Assembly: GCF_030651745.1 (NCBI RefSeq)
Contig: NZ_JAUSCC010000093.1
Location: forward strand, 1-39,348
DNA length: 39,348 nucleotides
Direction: 5' to 3'
From: Methylophaga sp.
Lineage (GTDB): Bacteria; Pseudomonadota; Gammaproteobacteria; Nitrosococcales; Methylophagaceae
The notes under the pieces were generated by a model, which saw only the letters and a list, made by a program, of their open reading frames with translations, was not told the DNA's origin and ran no database searches. Positions 28,062-35,804 of the stretch are shown in pieces (position 1 is the stretch's first letter; each line of letters starts with the position of its first letter). A program made the position numbers and the translations under genes.

Positions 28062-28988
28062 GTGCAGATCATCAAATATTTTTCACTGCTGATAATCCTC
28101 TTTTTGGTCATATTCTATGCTGTGGCCAAATGGCAGGATCCTGAAGTGCTGAACGTCGAAGACTTTCGCGATCCAGCTTCGTCTGGTCAGCTTGCCAGAC
28201 TCAGTGCCGGTAATACTTTTTATGAATTGCAGGGACCTGAAAATGCACCATTGGTGATTCTGGTACACGGTTTTGCTATAGGCTCACATCTGTGGGATGG
28301 CACTTTCGACAGATTGATTGCAGATGGTTTTCGGGTATTACGCTTTGATTTATATGGTCGAGGTTTTTCAGATCGACCAGACGTTGTTTACGATAAAGCT
28401 CTGTTTGTGAATCAGTTGCAGGAACTGCTGCAAACATTAGCCATTACGGAATCGTTTCATCTGGTCGGTATCTCAATGGGGGCCTTGGTTGCCGCTGAGT
28501 TTGCAGCAAAAAAACCATCACCAGTAACTACGCTGACATTGTTATCACCGTTAAGCCAACGTCAGCATGTCGCTTTATTTCAAATCTCGTTATTAGCCGA
28601 TCCGTTTGCTATTGTGCTGATAAGAACGCAATTAACTGAATACATTGAAGGCATGGTTTATCAGCCAGTGGCTGAACTTGATACGATAAAAACCCGTTTT
28701 TTAGACGAAACCAGGGTAAAAGGCAGTCGAAAAAGCCTGCTATCCACGGCCCGTCATTTGTTGGCCTATGATCATCTGGACACATACCAGCAACTAGGCC
28801 AGCAGAATATTCCAACCTTATTGATATGGGGTAAACAGGATAGCGTCACCCCATATTCAGAATCAGCAAAACTGCTGGCTATACTGCCAGAAGCAGAGAT
28901 GTTATCGCTCGACAATGTTGGCCATGCTCCACATTTGGAAGCTACCGAGCAAGTCGACGACCAGCTTCGACAACATTTTGCCCGGTAA
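28062..28988 (+). CDS. Alpha/beta hydrolase, membrane-anchored
   Basis: 308-residue alpha/beta-hydrolase-fold protein with an N-terminal hydrophobic helix (about 7-22) that should anchor it with the catalytic domain in the periplasm. The oxyanion region is VHGFAIGSHLWD, the nucleophile elbow GISMG carries Ser138, the acid is Asp260 in WGKQDSVTP and the base is His288 in VGHAPHLE, so the triad is complete. Translation appears to start at GTG 28062, with only a weak ribosome site. The substrate (ester, lactone or other) cannot be told. It lies downstream of lemA and the M48 protease and is convergent with the exchanger gene. Confidence 0.88.
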   Translation: MQIIKYFSLLIILFLVIFYAVAKWQDPEVLNVEDFRDPASSGQLARLSAGNTFYELQGPENAPLVILVHGFAIGSHLWDGTFDRLIADGFRVLRFDLYGRGFSDRPDVVYDKALFVNQLQELLQTLAITESFHLVGISMGALVAAEFAAKKPSPVTTLTLLSPLSQRQHVALFQISLLADPFAIVLIRTQLTEYIEGMVYQPVAELDTIKTRFLDETRVKGSRKSLLSTARHLLAYDHLDTYQQLGQQNIPTLLIWGKQDSVTPYSESAKLLAILPEAEMLSLDNVGHAPHLEATEQVDDQLRQHFAR

Positions 28989-29010
28989 CCTTACCCATAG
29001 ACCTTGTTGG

Positions 29011-30066
29011 TTATTTATATCTCCGCCGTAACAAATCATTGATCAGGCAGAGAAACACGTAAAACCCAACCAGCGGTGCCAAGCCATAAGCCAGCCCTGT
29101 TTGTAACTGAGACAGATAAGGCAGTGATAAGGCCATTGCCACGGTAAACCACACATACGCGGTATATAACACCAGAAATAAAAATCCTTCAAAACGGTTT
29201 AATGTACTGCCGAGAAAGAACAATGGCAGACATAACACTGCAACTGCCACCATTACCGGCACATCAATTTGCATTAACTGCTCGCTGGCCAGCAAAGGTG
29301 TAGGGGAGATCAAGCCTGACAGGCCCAATACCGCGAGAATATTAAAGATATTGCTGCCCACGACATTGCCAATCGCAATATCCCGTTCACCTTTGATCGT
29401 AGCCACAATAGATGTCATCACTTCGGGTAGAGAGGTGCCGGCTGCGATAATGGTTAAGCCAATGACCGCTTCGCTGACACCAAAAGATGAAGCAATGCTC
29501 ACGGCGCTTTGTACTAACCAACGTGCGCCAACAACCAGTAAAGCCAAGCCCACAATCAGCAGTAACAGATTTTGCCAAACCGGCGTGACAACATGGCTGG
29601 ATGCTTCATTGGCATCAATACCGGTTTTTTTCCCCTGATAAAACAGAAACACCGTGTATAAAATCACTCCCAAAAACAGCAAGCCGGCTTCCAGCTTGCC
29701 GATATTGCCATCTTGAATCATCCACAGAGCAATAAAACTGACACCGACCATGATTGGCACATCCTGACGGATCAGTTGTTGGGAAACCATCAGCGGCATA
29801 ATCAATGCCGCAAGCCCCAGAATAAACAGAATATTAAAGATATTACTGCCCACCACATTGGCGATGGCCAACTCGGCTTGTCCGGAAAAAGCGGCTTTGA
29901 CACTTACGGCCAACTCCGGTGCACTGGTACCAAATGCCACCACCGTGAGACCAACCACTAAAGCCGGAATACCAAAACTGGTTGCCAATCGAGATGCACC
30001 TTTGACCAGTAATTCAGCGCCAACAATCAGCAGAATTAGCCCTGCAACCAATATTAACCACGTCAT
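29011..30066 (-). CDS. CaCA-family cation exchanger (YrbG-like Na+/Ca2+ antiporter)
   Basis: 351-residue polytopic protein made of two homologous halves, each with the alpha-repeat motifs of the Ca2+:cation antiporter family. Repeat one has AFGTSAPEL with Glu51 and NVVGSNIFNI. Repeat two has AAGTSLPEV with Glu215 and GNVVGSNIFNI. About ten hydrophobic helices are seen. The start ATG at 30066 has AAGGA upstream. The leader is unusual: a MITE-like palindrome and then a truncated cobalamin riboswitch lie directly upstream, so its original regulation may have been lost. A link between this exchanger and cobalamin is not established by the sequence. Confidence 0.92.
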   Translation of the reverse strand: MTWLILVAGLILLIVGAELLVKGASRLATSFGIPALVVGLTVVAFGTSAPELAVSVKAAFSGQAELAIANVVGSNIFNILFILGLAALIMPLMVSQQLIRQDVPIMVGVSFIALWMIQDGNIGKLEAGLLFLGVILYTVFLFYQGKKTGIDANEASSHVVTPVWQNLLLLIVGLALLVVGARWLVQSAVSIASSFGVSEAVIGLTIIAAGTSLPEVMTSIVATIKGERDIAIGNVVGSNIFNILAVLGLSGLISPTPLLASEQLMQIDVPVMVAVAVLCLPLFFLGSTLNRFEGFLFLVLYTAYVWFTVAMALSLPYLSQLQTGLAYGLAPLVGFYVFLCLINDLLRRRYK

Positions 30067-30081
30067 TTTCTTTATCCTTGA

Positions 30082-30245
30082 TTAGGGCTTGTTTATCTTT
30101 CATATCCACCGCTGCTGGAGGCTATTTTTGTGTCCGACAAGGCGGAAAGCACGCCGTGTAGCCTTCCTACATAAGTGATTGACAACGAAGTCGGCCGCAA
30201 AAATAGTCCCAGCCCTGCGGGTTGTGAAAGAGCAACAAGCCCTAA
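30082..30245. mobile_element. MITE-like palindromic element
   Basis: 164-base non-coding element with 21-base terminal inverted repeats: 30082-30102 (TTAGGGCTTGTTTATCTTTC then A) and 30225-30245, 19 of 21 positions paired. A second inverted pair lies inside, 30122-30138 with 30190-30206, 15 of 17 paired. The whole element can fold into one long hairpin. TA dinucleotides flank a GGGCTTGTT core at both ends, which would fit a TA target duplication (Tc1/mariner-IS630 style), but this is inference. It carries no gene. It is placed between the exchanger start and the truncated riboswitch, and shares its end sequence with the palindrome at 8967-9019. Confidence 0.75.
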
Positions 30246-30358
30246 GACAGTGGCTTAAACGTTCAGCATTAACTCATTTACCGTTGCGGGGGCAGTGTCG
30301 GCTTTATCCTGATCTGAAGATGCACCGACTTCCCGTTTCATCGCTTTCGCGACACCTG
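30246..30358 (-). pseudogene. Truncated cobalamin riboswitch (5' half only)
   Basis: Reading leftward from 30358: AGGTGTC, GAAACGGGAAGTCGGTGC, a hairpin closing with GCCGAC, ACTGCCCCCGCAACGGTAAA and the B12 box AGCCACTG (30248-30255). These are the 5' aptamer elements in the right order. Two bases later the MITE-like element begins. The remaining conserved part (GGGAAGGC and GGAGACCGGCC-type closing segment) is not found on the far side of the element, where the exchanger ribosome site follows at once. The RNA therefore cannot form the complete aptamer. It was probably a functional switch for a leftward gene. Confidence 0.85.
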
Positions 30359-30465
30359 AAACTGCCGACAGAATAAGGATCAGCAGGCCATATTGTCAAT
30401 TTGGAAGTAATGCTTTTGCTTTATCGTATTTGACGATATGGCAAGGGAGATCTAAGATGCGCGCC

Positions 30466-30640
30466 TCTTCAGGTGCTTTGATATCTATCCGAGTTAAACG
30501 GGAAGTTGGTGCAAAACCAACACTGCCCCCGCAACGGTAAACGTTGAAAATGCATCCAATCAGCCACTGCGATTAATCGTGGGAAGGCGGATGTACTGGC
30601 GCAAGCCACAACGTGAGTCCGGAGACCGGCCTGAAGTTCA
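30466..30640 (+). promoter_or_regulatory. Cobalamin riboswitch upstream of btuB
   Basis: The full conserved series is present: AGGTGC (30471-30476), AAACGGGAAGTTGGTGC with its CCAAC partner, ACTGCCCCCGCAACGGTAAA, the B12 box AGCCACTG, GGGAAGGCGG, and AGTCCGGAGACCGGCCTGAAG ending near 30636. A further hairpin (GGAT 30677-30680 with ATCC 30694-30697, CGC/GCG inside) stands directly before the btuB AGGAG (30700-30704) and may be the expression platform. Known cobalamin riboswitches repress btuB when B12 is plentiful. Confidence 0.95.
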
Positions 30641-30709
30641 TCACAACCGAATCGTGTTGTGTGACTTTATTAACCTGGATCGCGGGTGAGCGTATCCCTA
30701 GGAGACAAT

Positions 30710-32539
30710 ATGAAACCTTCAACAAAGGCCATGCCTTTGCGTGTCTGTGCACGTTTGACATTAGCTGCACTGGCTACTTCCACTTTCTCTGTTTCAGCTT
30801 TGGCCGAACAGGAATCCCTTGATGCAATAACCATCACTGCCAACCGGATGCCCACAGAAAATGCGTTGGCACCGAATAGCGTCATTACTCGCGCCGATAT
30901 TGAACGTTTGCAGATTAATGATTTGCCAACCTTGCTGTCGCGTTTTCCCGGTGTAGATATGACCAACAGTGGTGGTCTCGGCAAAGCCAGCAGTATTTAT
31001 CTTCGTGGCACCAATTCTGGTCATGTTTTAGTGCTTGTGGATGGGGTGAAATGGCATTCAGCAACTGCCGGAACGGCTTCGTTTCAGGACTTCCCGGTTA
31101 ATCAGATAGAACGTATAGAAATCGTCCGTGGTTCTCGTTCTGGTCTGTATGGTGCTGAAGCCATTGGCGGTGTGATTCAGATCTTTACCCGACAAGGTAA
31201 AAATCAAAGCCCGACCCCTTATGCTTCGGTAGGTATCGGCAGCCATAACACCAAACAGGTCAGTGGTGGGGTCAGTGGTGGCAATGAAACAACGCGTTAT
31301 CATGCGAATTTCAGTCACCAATCCACCAATGGCATTAATGCCCGTGAAGGTGATAACCCGGATCATGATGGCTATCGCAATAATAGCCTATCAGCAAGAG
31401 TGGATCATGATGTCACTGATAACTGGAGCATAGGAGCAAATTTTTTACGGTCCCAGGCGCGAAATCATTACGATAGTTTTTCTTTGACCGGAGATTTTTA
31501 TGCTGACAACGTAAATCAGGTTCTTGGCTTGAATTCACGTTATCAAGTAACGGATTATTGGTTAATGTCATTTAATTTATCTGAATCAAGAGATGAGTCG
31601 GATAACTACTTGGATAATACGCCAGATGGTAGCTTTAATACCCGACATCGTTTTGTCAGTCTGGTAAACACCTTTATGCTCACTGAGCAGCAACGCTTAA
31701 ATATCGGTCTGGATTATGATCATGATCGTGTCGATTCAACTATCGCCTATGATGAAAGCTCCAGAGATAACAAGGCACTATTTATCAGTTGGCAGGGTGA
31801 TGTTGATCGTCATAGTTGGCTACTGAGTGCCCGTCATGATGATAATGAAGCCTATGGAGAGAAAACCACCGGTACGGCAGAGTGGGGTTATCAACTTACC
31901 CAAGGTCTGCAATTTGTGGCCAATGCCGGAACCGCATTTAAAGCACCTACTTTTAACCAACTTTATTACCCTGATGTAGGTTATTTTGTCGGCAACCCCA
32001 ATCTGGAAGCTGAAAAATCCAAAAATTATGGTGTTGGCTTGTTAGGTAATGCCGGTTGGGGCACGTGGGGATTGCATGCTTATCAGAACAAGATCCGCGA
32101 TTTGCTGGTGTACCAGTTTCCAACCACGGAGAATGTTAACAAAGCGAAAATTAAAGGACTTGAATTTGATTTAGCAACAACATTGTTGGATTGGCAGGTT
32201 CAATTTAATGCAACAGTATTAAAACCGGAAGACGAAATAACCGGTAATAAACTTCCGCGACGGGCACAGCGTCTGGCTAATTTGCATGTTGATCGCCAAT
32301 TTGGTGACTGGTCAGTTGGAGGTAGTTGGAAAGTCAGTAATTATCGTTATGATGATGCAGCTAACAACACCCGTTTAGGTGGTTTTGGTTTAGTCGATTT
32401 CCGCTTAGCATACAAAATTGACAATGACTGGTCGGTTAAGCTCAATGCGATGAATGTTTTTGATAAGGAATATCAGACAGTCAATAATTTCAATAGTCTG
32501 GATCGTACCTATATGCTGTCATTGCATTATCAGCCTTAA
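30710..32539 (+). CDS. btuB: TonB-dependent vitamin B12 outer-membrane receptor
   Basis: 609-residue TonB-dependent receptor that imports cobalamin across the outer membrane using energy from TonB-ExbB-ExbD. A signal peptide ends near Ala32 (VSALA/EQ), followed by a TonB box (DAITITANR, 38-46), a plug domain (LPTLLSRFPGVDM, SSIYLRGTNSGHVLVLVDG, ERIEIVRGSRSGLYGAEAIGGVIQIFT) and a 22-strand barrel ending in YMLSLHYQP. The length matches E. coli BtuB. The ATG at 30710 is chosen over an upstream in-frame GTG at 30686 because AGGAG (30700-30704) sits correctly and the signal peptide starts there. Cobalamin-riboswitch control supports the substrate call. The BtuCDF transporter genes are not in the window. 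Confidence 0.95.
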   Translation: MKPSTKAMPLRVCARLTLAALATSTFSVSALAEQESLDAITITANRMPTENALAPNSVITRADIERLQINDLPTLLSRFPGVDMTNSGGLGKASSIYLRGTNSGHVLVLVDGVKWHSATAGTASFQDFPVNQIERIEIVRGSRSGLYGAEAIGGVIQIFTRQGKNQSPTPYASVGIGSHNTKQVSGGVSGGNETTRYHANFSHQSTNGINAREGDNPDHDGYRNNSLSARVDHDVTDNWSIGANFLRSQARNHYDSFSLTGDFYADNVNQVLGLNSRYQVTDYWLMSFNLSESRDESDNYLDNTPDGSFNTRHRFVSLVNTFMLTEQQRLNIGLDYDHDRVDSTIAYDESSRDNKALFISWQGDVDRHSWLLSARHDDNEAYGEKTTGTAEWGYQLTQGLQFVANAGTAFKAPTFNQLYYPDVGYFVGNPNLEAEKSKNYGVGLLGNAGWGTWGLHAYQNKIRDLLVYQFPTTENVNKAKIKGLEFDLATTLLDWQVQFNATVLKPEDEITGNKLPRRAQRLANLHVDRQFGDWSVGGSWKVSNYRYDDAANNTRLGGFGLVDFRLAYKIDNDWSVKLNAMNVFDKEYQTVNNFNSLDRTYMLSLHYQP

Positions 32540-32552
32540 ACCTTGCAGAAAA

Positions 32553-32582
32553 CTATGCTCAGCCGTTGTCGGCTGAGCATAG
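32553..32582 (+). terminator. Perfect hairpin after btuB
   Basis: A 13-base perfect stem (CTATGCTCAGCCG at 32553-32565 with its complement at 32570-32582) and a TTGT loop, 13 bases after the btuB stop. No full T-run follows (CTTATCC), so it may depend on Rho or mainly protect the mRNA end. It separates the riboswitch-controlled btuB from metZ, which probably has its own promoter in the 129 bases that follow. Confidence 0.75.
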
Positions 32583-32711
32583 CTTATCCAGTTCACTCAA
32601 TATTCCCGATATCTCTTTAGTTGCACTGCAAAACCTTTATGGATAAAGCTGGTCACCCATGCCGCTAATCTTTTAGAATGGCAGGATTTTCCAGCTATAT
32701 TCAGAGTTGTC

Positions 32712-33896
32712 ATGACAGATCTCAAAGACCAGGGTTTCGCCACCCGTGCTATTCGTGCAGGACATGTAAGAACCCCTGAGGGTGAACATTCCGAACCCAT
32801 TTTCCCCACATCAAGTTTTGTATTTGATAGTGCAGAACAGGCAGCAGCACGTTTTGGCGGCGATGAGCCGGGCAATATCTATTCACGGTTTACCAATCCA
32901 ACAGTACGCACTTTCGAGCAACGCCTGGCTTCACTGGAACAGGGCGAATCCTGCGTAGCAACCGCCTCGGGCATGTCCGCTATTCTCGCTACTTTTATGG
33001 GCTTATGCGCTGCCGGTGACCATATTGTTTCGTCGCGCAGTGTTTTTGGAACAACACGGGTATTGTTCGACAAATATCTCAGTAAGTTCGGTTTGCAGAC
33101 AGATTACGTGCCATTAACCGATTTGGCAGCCTGGGAAGCGGCAATCAAACCGAATACGAAAGCGTTATTTCTGGAAACACCTTCTAACCCATTAAATGAA
33201 ATTGCTGATTTAGCCGCCTTATCAGCTTTGGCAAAAAAACATGATTGCCTGTTAATCGTCGATAACTGCTTTTGTACACCGGCTTTACAGCAGCCTTTAT
33301 TATTAGGTGCGGATATCGTGATTCACTCGGCCACCAAGTATATCGATGGCCAAGGACGCTGTGTTGGTGGTGCGGTTGTCGGGGATGCCAAACGGGTTGG
33401 TGAAGATGTGTATGGTTTCCTGCGCACTGCCGGTCCGACCATGAGTGCATTTAATGCCTGGACCTTTTTGAAAGGTCTGGAAACTCTGGATTTACGTATG
33501 AAAGCCCATTCAGCCAACGCCAATCAATTGGCGCATTGGTTGCAGCAGCAGAAAAAGGTGACGCAGGTGTTTTATGCCGGTCTGGAATCGCATCCTGGTC
33601 ATCAATTGGCCAAACAGCAACAATCCGGTTTTGGTGGCATTATTGCGTTTGAGGTCGAAGGCGGGCAACAAGCTGCGTGGAAATTAATTAATGCTACGCA
33701 GTTTATTTCAATTACTGCCAATCTGGGAGATACCAAAACGACTATTACTCATCCGGCCACAACGACTCATGGCCGTGTGTCAGTAGAAGCTCGTGCTGAA
33801 TCGGGTATCAGCGATGGCATGATAAGATTGTCGGTAGGCTTGGAAAATGTTGAGGACATTCAACAAGATATCCAACGTGGTTTGGATCTGCTTTAA
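32712..33896 (+). CDS. metZ: O-succinylhomoserine sulfhydrylase
   Basis: PLP enzyme of the Cys/Met metabolism family that makes homocysteine directly from O-succinylhomoserine and sulfide. It has 394 residues. The PLP lysine is Lys209 in HSATKYIDGQGR, and the cofactor-binding blocks SRFTNPTV, ATASGMSAI and ETPSNP are present. The opening FATRAIRAGH and the terminal RLSVGLENVEDIQQDI fit MetZ. Cystathionine gamma-synthase is the nearest alternative. Neighbouring btuB and the sulfide-producing cysJI operon agree with a direct sulfhydrylation route to methionine, whose final step may use B12-dependent MetH (not seen here). Confidence 0.9.
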   Translation: MTDLKDQGFATRAIRAGHVRTPEGEHSEPIFPTSSFVFDSAEQAAARFGGDEPGNIYSRFTNPTVRTFEQRLASLEQGESCVATASGMSAILATFMGLCAAGDHIVSSRSVFGTTRVLFDKYLSKFGLQTDYVPLTDLAAWEAAIKPNTKALFLETPSNPLNEIADLAALSALAKKHDCLLIVDNCFCTPALQQPLLLGADIVIHSATKYIDGQGRCVGGAVVGDAKRVGEDVYGFLRTAGPTMSAFNAWTFLKGLETLDLRMKAHSANANQLAHWLQQQKKVTQVFYAGLESHPGHQLAKQQQSGFGGIIAFEVEGGQQAAWKLINATQFISITANLGDTKTTITHPATTTHGRVSVEARAESGISDGMIRLSVGLENVEDIQQDIQRGLDLL

Positions 33897-33967
33897 GCCT
33901 TGCAACTAAATAGCTGAACTATCGGCATAAAACCTGCATATTGAGTCTGAAATAAAACAATTCGCGT

Positions 33968-33996
33968 CAGAAAACAGACATTGAGGACGTTTTCTG
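33968..33996 (+). repeat. Short inverted repeat between metZ and the VWA gene
   Basis: CAGAAAAC at 33968-33975 pairs with GTTTTCTG at 33989-33996 across a 13-base loop. It lies 72 bases after metZ and 30 before the VWA start. It may be a weak terminator or part of the next leader. The stem is short and AT-rich, so the call is tentative. Confidence 0.35.
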
Positions 33997-34025
33997 CCGC
34001 TTTTCCAGCCAAACAGGTTGTTTTT

Positions 34026-35804
34026 ATGCAGAAACTATTAAGGCTCATATTGGCTCTGCCAATTATCTGGTTTGCCCTGCCAGCAGCTGTTAATGCTGAA
34101 TCTAGCGCGGATGTACGCATCATTATTGATGTTTCCGGCAGCATGAAATACAACGATCCACATAATTTGCGAGCGCCGGGGCTCCGCTTACTCGGGGGAT
34201 TAATGCCGGGTGATGCCGAAAGCGGTGTCTGGACCTTCGCCCGTTATGTCAATATGCTGGTACCGATTCAAAAAGTTGACGCTAAATGGCGGCAACGGGT
34301 TCAGCAAAAATCCTCTGAAATTCATTCCCTTGGATTATTTACCGATATTGAGCAGGCACTGCAAAAGGCAACAGCCAACGTCAGCACTTCTGATTCAACC
34401 AAACAACGCAGCATTATCCTGCTATCCGATGGTCTGGTAGATCTGGAGCAGGGTAAAGCGGCCAGTGCGCAATCGCGGCAAAAGATTATGGATAAGCTGT
34501 TACCACAAATAAAACAAAAAGGCTTTCGAGTTCATACAATAGCCTTGTCCGAGGAAGCCGATCACGAATTGCTCAAGCATTTATCCATGGCGACCGATGG
34601 TTGGTACCACAAGGTCGACAATGCTGATGAACTGGAACGTGTTTTTCTGCATTTATTCGAGCAAGCCACGCAACGCGATTCCGTGCCGCTAGTCGACAAT
34701 CGGTTTACCATTGATAACAGTGTCAACGAAATGACGATATTGGTGTTTCGTGAAACTGAAACCGATGTTACTCAACTGGTACAACCCGACCACCAGCGTC
34801 AACAAGCAGATAATCATGAGTCCTCAGTACGCTGGATGCAGGAAACCCATTTTGATTTGATTACCATTGATAAACCGATGGCAGGGGAATGGTTTCTTGA
34901 TGCCAACGTCGATCCTGATAATCGTGTCATGGTGTTAACCGACCTGCGGTTGGAAACCATTGATCTACCCAATAATATTCTGGCCGGTGAGCAATTTGAT
35001 ATTGTCGCCAAATTAACCGACCATGGTAAGCAGGTTGACCGAACGGATTTTCTGCAACTGGTTACTGCGGAGTTAAGTACCCAGCCACTGTCAGGTGATC
35101 CAATCAGTAATACAATGACCTTAAACAACCAGACGGCGACGTTTATGGCAAATTTGGGCAAACTGTTTGACAGCGGACAAAATGATATTGTGATCACCGC
35201 TAAAAGTGACACTTTCGAGCGTCAACGCCGGCAATCGGTCAACGTAGTGGCGTTACCATTTGATGTAACTGTTACCCAACTTGAAGCCGACAGTCGCAGC
35301 CATCGATTATTGATGACTGCCGATGCCAGCATGATTGACCCGGAATCCTTGCAAATCACCGCATTGCTCAGCGCGTCTGATGGTAGTGAATTCCCCTACG
35401 ATGTTTTACGCCAAGCGGATAATACCTGGCAGTTGACACTGGCCGATTTACAACCAGAAACTGCTTATCAATTATCTTTGCAGATCCGCGGTAAAACTTT
35501 GGCAGGACGCAATGTGTTTTTACGCCCCAAACCTATTCATCTGATGGATGAAGTAGGGGCGACGTTAACCATTACCTCAGAAACGCCAATTGCTGCAGAT
35601 CAAACTGATAAACCTTTTGAGCCGGTCATCATTGATCCCCTTGCCGAACAACAAACTAGTAGTGCAGATGAAACCTCATTTCGACTTTCTGACACAATGA
35701 TTTTAGCCATTGGCAATGCTGTAATTGTACTGTTGTTGTTAATGGGATTCTGGTTTTGGCATCGCAGCCGTCGTCGGCAGCTGTTACCTGGAGACTTACT
35801 GTAA
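34026..35804 (+). CDS. Membrane-anchored von Willebrand factor A domain protein
   Basis: 592-residue envelope protein. A signal peptide (about 1-24, PAAVNA/ES) leads into a VWA domain (about 28-220) with the metal-ion-dependent adhesion site DVSGSM (Asp35, Ser37, Ser39), a conserved threonine in LFTDIE and SDGLVD. Beta-rich extracytoplasmic regions follow, then a membrane helix near the end (about 560-580) and a basic cytoplasmic tail (HRSRRRQ). The ATG at 34026 is preferred to an upstream TTG at 33981, which would put unconserved residues before the signal peptide. The next gene begins one base after its stop, so the two are surely co-expressed. The partner and ligand are unknown. Confidence 0.87.
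   Translation: MQKLLRLILALPIIWFALPAAVNAESSADVRIIIDVSGSMKYNDPHNLRAPGLRLLGGLMPGDAESGVWTFARYVNMLVPIQKVDAKWRQRVQQKSSEIHSLGLFTDIEQALQKATANVSTSDSTKQRSIILLSDGLVDLEQGKAASAQSRQKIMDKLLPQIKQKGFRVHTIALSEEADHELLKHLSMATDGWYHKVDNADELERVFLHLFEQATQRDSVPLVDNRFTIDNSVNEMTILVFRETETDVTQLVQPDHQRQQADNHESSVRWMQETHFDLITIDKPMAGEWFLDANVDPDNRVMVLTDLRLETIDLPNNILAGEQFDIVAKLTDHGKQVDRTDFLQLVTAELSTQPLSGDPISNTMTLNNQTATFMANLGKLFDSGQNDIVITAKSDTFERQRRQSVNVVALPFDVTVTQLEADSRSHRLLMTADASMIDPESLQITALLSASDGSEFPYDVLRQADNTWQLTLADLQPETAYQLSLQIRGKTLAGRNVFLRPKPIHLMDEVGATLTITSETPIAADQTDKPFEPVIIDPLAEQQTSSADETSFRLSDTMILAIGNAVIVLLLLMGFWFWHRSRRRQLLPGDLL

Noticed and set aside
30686..30709. GTG at 30686 as the btuB start
   Set aside because: It would precede the clear AGGAG at 30700-30704 and place extra residues before the signal peptide; ATG 30710 fits both.
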